64,000 nucleotides of DNA, from assembly GCA_001936135.1 (NCBI GenBank), contig CP012818.1:930001-994000 (forward strand). The letters are read 5' to 3'. The notes under the pieces were generated by a model that was not told the origin of the DNA, did no database searches, and saw nothing but the letters and a program-made list of their open reading frames with translations. A program made the position numbers and the translations under genes. Shown here piece after piece: positions 60,748 through 64,000 of the stretch. Each line of letters starts with the position of its first letter. The first letter of the stretch is position 1. This DNA is from Saccharomycopsis fibuligera x Saccharomycopsis cf. fibuligera. Taxonomy: Eukaryota; Ascomycota; Saccharomycetes; Ascoideales; Saccharomycopsidaceae.

Positions 60748-62427
60748 TCAGTACCTAATTTCGTAAGTGCCTGCTTTTGATAAGTACTTCACCCACTTAA
60801 CTGTAGAATAATTCGACTGCTCCACAATTTTCAAATACCGTACTACTAGCCCGGAGCATGAGAAAGTATCAAGATTAAAATTCAAAATCATTGGTGGTCT
60901 GGACCAGCCCAAAATGTTCAGTGACATTACTGGCGATTTCAACCCATCCATGAATGGTGTCGAGTTAAGTAACTTGTCAGCGTTGGTGACCGAAGTTATG
61001 CTTCCTGGTACTATATCTACAAAACCTTGTAATGTTGCATCGCTCTGTCCATGAAACTTATTGAATCGCCAAAAAATTGCTCCTTCCTCACTAGAAAATT
61101 TCGCTTTGCCACTCGTAGCTTCTAGGTTAGCCTTGATTGACCCGGGTGGCACTGGCACTTTGAGCACCACGTTTAAAGCAACAAGTTTTGGTGGGAACAA
61201 TGACCGAAGAGATATGTTGAAATTCATTAAACTTTTACCGACTTCTTCCACTTTTGGAGCCACTAAAAACGGTAAATTCACATTTTCCGAAGCCCGGTAT
61301 TTCATAAGCTCAAATTCTCCATCTGGTGGGATGAATCGAATTAGTCTATCAGAATCAAACTTATCAAGCTGTACAGATTGATGAAACTTGCAATCTTCCA
61401 AAACTACTGTTCCAGCAGCCGCTTGAGGAATTGCCTTCGGATTTTTCACGTCATATTCTTGCAAGAAATTTTTAGCCTCTCGTTCACTAACAATCAAACT
61501 ATCATTGAAACCAAAATTGCACACTGGCATGCCAGAAAGCTTCGTTTTCATTTGAATATGGCCGTCAACATAGGATTTTAAGATAGTTCCATTTGCAGTC
61601 ATAAGTACATTAATTTCTTCTTTTATATCTAGATATACTTGATTTTTTCTATATTTGATACCGCGTTGTCTCCAAGCAACTTCATCGCTTTCATCTCCCT
61701 GGAGTAGAGTATTGTTACTGTTTCCCCTGCGCCCAATATCCGGACTTCGTAGAATGCTTGAGAGATTACTGTTGCCGTTGCCGCTATTATTATTATAAGT
61801 ATTGTTGCTATTATTGCCACCGACTTTTCCTAGCAATGAAGTGCCGCTGCCACTGTTTCCACTTCCATTGAGAGGCTGTGTGAGAAACGGCAGCAAAACC
61901 CCAGCTTCCATATTCTGTGGATAGCCAAAATCTAGCACCTGGTCCACTATTTCATAAATGATGATGAAGTTATTGACAACGTCATCCTCTGTAAGCGCCA
62001 CGCTACCATTGCCACTACCCCCACTGCCACTGCTGCTGCTACCGCTACCACTAACACCACCAGCGGCACCGGAAACTATTTTGGCAACCTCATTCACAGG
62101 AGTAGAATCATTAGTGCCAATACTTCCACCATTGTTTTTCTTCGGTGAGCCGAAATGAGTTTCCAAAAGATGCTTGAGCTTGTAAAGGTACTCAAACACA
62201 ATGGCGGCATCTTGGTTAGACCTTGTCACTGCCACATACCAGAGACCCTCGCCTTTAATGTGGAGAAACGTGGTAGAACCCAACGTCAAGACCGGGGACC
62301 GCACCTGGGGACTGGCAATGACCTGTATACGGAAGACATCGGAGATGTTCCGGCGGATATTATCACGAAAGAGCCTGGATATTAGCACATCACCTTTGCG
62401 GTTGAATATAAAAAAAGCGGTGATCAT
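60748..62427 (-). CDS. APM4: AP-2 clathrin adaptor mu subunit
   Basis: A 559-residue protein from the ATG at 62427. The N-terminal longin-like domain is MITAFFIFNRKGDVLISRLF, then NISDVFRIQVIASPQVRSPV and LTLGSTTFLHIKGEGLWYVA, the strongly conserved start of mu2 proteins. A Gly/Ser/Asn-rich linker spans about residues 97-250. The mu homology domain runs from GIKYRKNQVYLDIKEEINVL to the end, with SGMPVCNFGFNDSL, FIPPDGEFELMKYR and a C-terminal IVEQSNYSTVKWVKYLSKAG. This order and the FIPPDGEF block identify the AP-2 type (Apm4 in yeast). It binds cargo Tyr-x-x-phi signals and PIP2 at sites of clathrin-mediated endocytosis. It is divergent to HTZ1 over a 312-base spacer. Confidence 0.93.
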   Translation of the reverse strand: MITAFFIFNRKGDVLISRLFRDNIRRNISDVFRIQVIASPQVRSPVLTLGSTTFLHIKGEGLWYVAVTRSNQDAAIVFEYLYKLKHLLETHFGSPKKNNGGSIGTNDSTPVNEVAKIVSGAAGGVSGSGSSSSGSGGSGNGSVALTEDDVVNNFIIIYEIVDQVLDFGYPQNMEAGVLLPFLTQPLNGSGNSGSGTSLLGKVGGNNSNNTYNNNSGNGNSNLSSILRSPDIGRRGNSNNTLLQGDESDEVAWRQRGIKYRKNQVYLDIKEEINVLMTANGTILKSYVDGHIQMKTKLSGMPVCNFGFNDSLIVSEREAKNFLQEYDVKNPKAIPQAAAGTVVLEDCKFHQSVQLDKFDSDRLIRFIPPDGEFELMKYRASENVNLPFLVAPKVEEVGKSLMNFNISLRSLFPPKLVALNVVLKVPVPPGSIKANLEATSGKAKFSSEEGAIFWRFNKFHGQSDATLQGFVDIVPGSITSVTNADKLLNSTPFMDGLKSPVMSLNILGWSRPPMILNFNLDTFSCSGLVVRYLKIVEQSNYSTVKWVKYLSKAGTYEIRY

Positions 62428-62739
62428 AGCGACGATATTCCTTGGCGAGACTGTTACGACTTAACTATATCTGATCTCTTACGGTGTCAATGTAGACAGC
62501 TTATATCAATACAATTAAAATGGCATTTTTCCAGCCGAGAAACATCACCCGGCCATAGTGGTGCCTCAAGCAAAACGGAGGTTCATTTGCTGTTTTTTTA
62601 GTTTTTTTTTTTTTTTTTCTTTTCTTCTTTCTTTAGAAAAAAACAAAGATATACAAAAAAAATAAAATACTTAAAAACAAACGCGTCTTTATTCCTTATT
62701 TACATCCCCTTTCCCGTTGATAACACACACTTACTCACA
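62428..62739. promoter_or_regulatory. Divergent promoter of AP-2 mu and histone H2A.Z with MCB site
   Basis: A perfect ACGCGT lies at 62681-62686, 54 bases before the HTZ1 ATG. A T-rich tract lies at about 62600-62620. The MCB suggests G1/S-linked expression of HTZ1, but it is close enough to the start codon to lie in the leader. Confidence 0.45.
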
Positions 62740-63237
62740 ATGTCCGGCAAAGTTCACGGTGGTAAAGGCAAATCAGGTGCTAAAGATGGTGGCTTGCACC
62801 ATATAACTTCCAGTTCCGTTAAGGCTGGCTTACAATTCCCAGTTGGTAGAGTCAAGAGATTCTTGAAAAAGAGAGCCCAAAACAAAGTTCGTGTCGGTGC
62901 GAAAGGTATGTATTATCATGTTTTGTAGAAACATTGATTGATTGCTACACCAAAAAGATAAACTATTATGAAAGATAAAAAGTACTAATATAAATTAGCT
63001 GCAATTTATTTAACCGCGGTGTTAGAATATTTGACTGCCGAAGTTTTAGAATTGGCCGGTAATGCCGCCAAAGATTTAAAAGTCAAGAGAATTACTCCAA
63101 GACATTTGCAATTGGCCATTAGAGGGGATGAAGAATTGGATTCCTTAATTAAGGCTACTATTGCATTTGGTGGTGTTCTTCCACATATCAACAAAGCTTT
63201 GCTTTTGAAGGTTGAAAAGAAAAAAGGTAAAAAATAA
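62740..63237 (+). CDS. HTZ1: Histone H2A.Z variant, spliced
   Basis: Exons 62740-62905 and 62999-63237 join to give 134 residues. The N-terminal tail has [18 protein letters not shown] with acetylatable lysines. The histone fold follows: [20 protein letters not shown], then after splicing [40 protein letters not shown] and [20 protein letters not shown]. The C-terminus is [31 protein letters not shown] with the longer alpha2-alpha3 region and the missing SQE tail identify H2A.Z rather than canonical H2A. It is deposited by SWR1 at promoter-flanking nucleosomes. The length equals that of S. cerevisiae Htz1. An unspliced reading would stop after 62 residues within the intron. Confidence 0.97.
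62906..62998 (+). other. HTZ1 intron
   Basis: A 93-base intron. The donor is GTATGT, the branch match TACTAAT lies at 62983-62989, and the acceptor is TTAG at 62995-62998. Splicing restores the conserved [10 protein letters not shown] segment. Confidence 0.95.
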
Positions 63238-63634
63238 TCTCAATCATTCAACTATTTTCTTCAAAATAATTTATTACTGATTGCCATTCACTTTCTTGTT
63301 CAGTGGTCTGGTTTGTCCAGCAAACTGATATATTGAAAGAAAAAAACTAACTTCGTGTCCTATAACTCCCCGGATAAACAGGCGCTGACAAAAGGATATG
63401 TGACTTGAATGCCTTATCACTGAATTAGACTCTAACGAGGTGTAATCCTTTTTCTCAACTTCCTTTGTTTTCTGTTTGTCTTTTTTTTTTTTTTTTTTTT
63501 TTTCTTGTCTTCATATTATTTTATTTATCTTTACCTATCCTGTCCTATTTTTTGTATACTAGTCCTTTACTTTCACCATTTTTTCTTCACTATTTTTTTA
63601 ATATATTAAGGTTGATTTATTTTGTGGAACTGAT
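63238..63634. other. Convergent intergenic region
   Basis: The 3' flanks of HTZ1 and FYV7, with a T run of about 22 bases at 63482-63503. No gene is seen. Confidence 0.6.
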
Positions 63635-64000
63635 TTACTTGTTAGCTATGTCTTTCTTTATTTTGTCAAGTAGCGTATTAATTCTTGGCCCCATAACGGG
63701 CTGTCCACTTTTTGTTTTCTTCTTGAATTGTTTCTTTTTGGCTTCTCTTTCAGCAAGTTTCTTATCCAAAGTTTCGCGCGATTCATGAATACGATTTATG
63801 GTGCTTTGACGTTGTTCATCTTTACGCTTCTTGACTAACTCTGCTCTCTCTCCGTATGTCATTGGCTAACTTTTTGTTAGTACTGTATTTCAGCAACTTT
63901 TCCCAATATTAGCATTAGCGAAAAATCTTATAAAGTCAACTAACAATTAATTATACATACCTTTTTCGTTTTGGCTTCCTCATCATCTTTTAGTTTTTTT
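63635..64000 (-). CDS. FYV7: Fyv7 homologue, 18S rRNA processing protein (5' end missing, spliced)
   Basis: Two exons are visible on the minus strand: 63961-64000 (cut by the window edge) and 63635-63865. The splice joins KKLKDDEEAKTKK to PMTYGERAELVKKRKDEQ in phase 0. The protein is rich in Lys, Arg and Glu and helical, and ends with KSGQPVMGPRINTLLDKIKK. This C-terminal signature matches RTGQPLMGPKIEDLLDKIKT of S. cerevisiae Fyv7. Fyv7 is a nucleolar protein needed for small-subunit rRNA maturation. The ATG within exon 2 is not the start, because the open exon upstream and good splice signals show the coding sequence continues. Most of the N-terminus lies outside the window. Confidence 0.88.
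63866..63960 (-). other. FYV7 intron
   Basis: A 95-base intron on the minus strand with donor GTATGT (63955-63960), a perfect branch site TACTAAC (63876-63882), and acceptor TTAG ending at 63866. Confidence 0.93.

Overview
The window is a nuclear chromosome segment of a budding yeast (Saccharomycotina). Genes are compact and mostly intronless. The few introns have GTATGT-like donors and TACTAAC-like branch sites. Intergenic DNA is AT-rich with long poly(A/T) tracts, and many proteins carry Asn, Gln or Ser runs. A nuclear complex I subunit (NDUFA8/NUPM type) argues against Saccharomyces and its close relatives, which lack complex I. One CTG codon falls at a family-conserved leucine in the signal peptide peptidase gene, hinting that CTG is read as Leu. 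That is a single site, so neither the genetic code nor the species is settled.

Layout. 0-6 kb: a truncated FAD amadoriase-like oxidase, a TauD/TfdA-type dioxygenase, and a divergent Dal5-family transporter, together resembling a nutrient-scavenging neighbourhood. 6-18 kb: a large F-box-like/LRR protein, a low-complexity unknown protein, signal peptide peptidase, and mitochondrial ribosomal protein L11. 18-21 kb: about 3 kb without genes, holding a tRNA-Lys(UUU) with a 9-nt intron, an apparent non-LTR retrotransposon relic, and short dispersed repeats. 21-31 kb: complex I NDUFA8 homologue, COG2, EFR3, a PIR cell-wall pseudogene broken by nonsense codons, and a small heat-shock protein with heat-shock elements. 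31-40 kb: CDT1, tRNA-Ile(AAU) with an intron, an ATG14-like gene, and CDC6, so two replication-licensing factors lie within about 8 kb. 40-42 kb: about 2.5 kb without a recognisable gene. 42-57 kb: the NEO1 flippase, an unrecognised gene, and a cluster of three FIG1-family membrane proteins that encloses a spliced translin gene. 57-64 kb: kinesin-5, AP-2 mu, histone H2A.Z (spliced), and the 3' part of a spliced FYV7 homologue that runs off the window.

How the genes relate. CDC6 and HTZ1 have ACGCGT (MCB-type) sites upstream, fitting G1/S expression. The third FIG1 paralogue has an ATGAAACA pheromone-element match upstream. Paired or palindromic bHLH-type sites (TCACATG or TCACGTGA) recur upstream of COG2, signal peptide peptidase and the ATG14-like gene. 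Most other neighbours look like ordinary unlinked housekeeping genes. The most unusual items are the FIG1 cluster with translin, the PIR pseudogene, and the relic-rich tRNA-Lys region. I saw no CRISPR array, rRNA, intact transposon or clearly new defence-like system.
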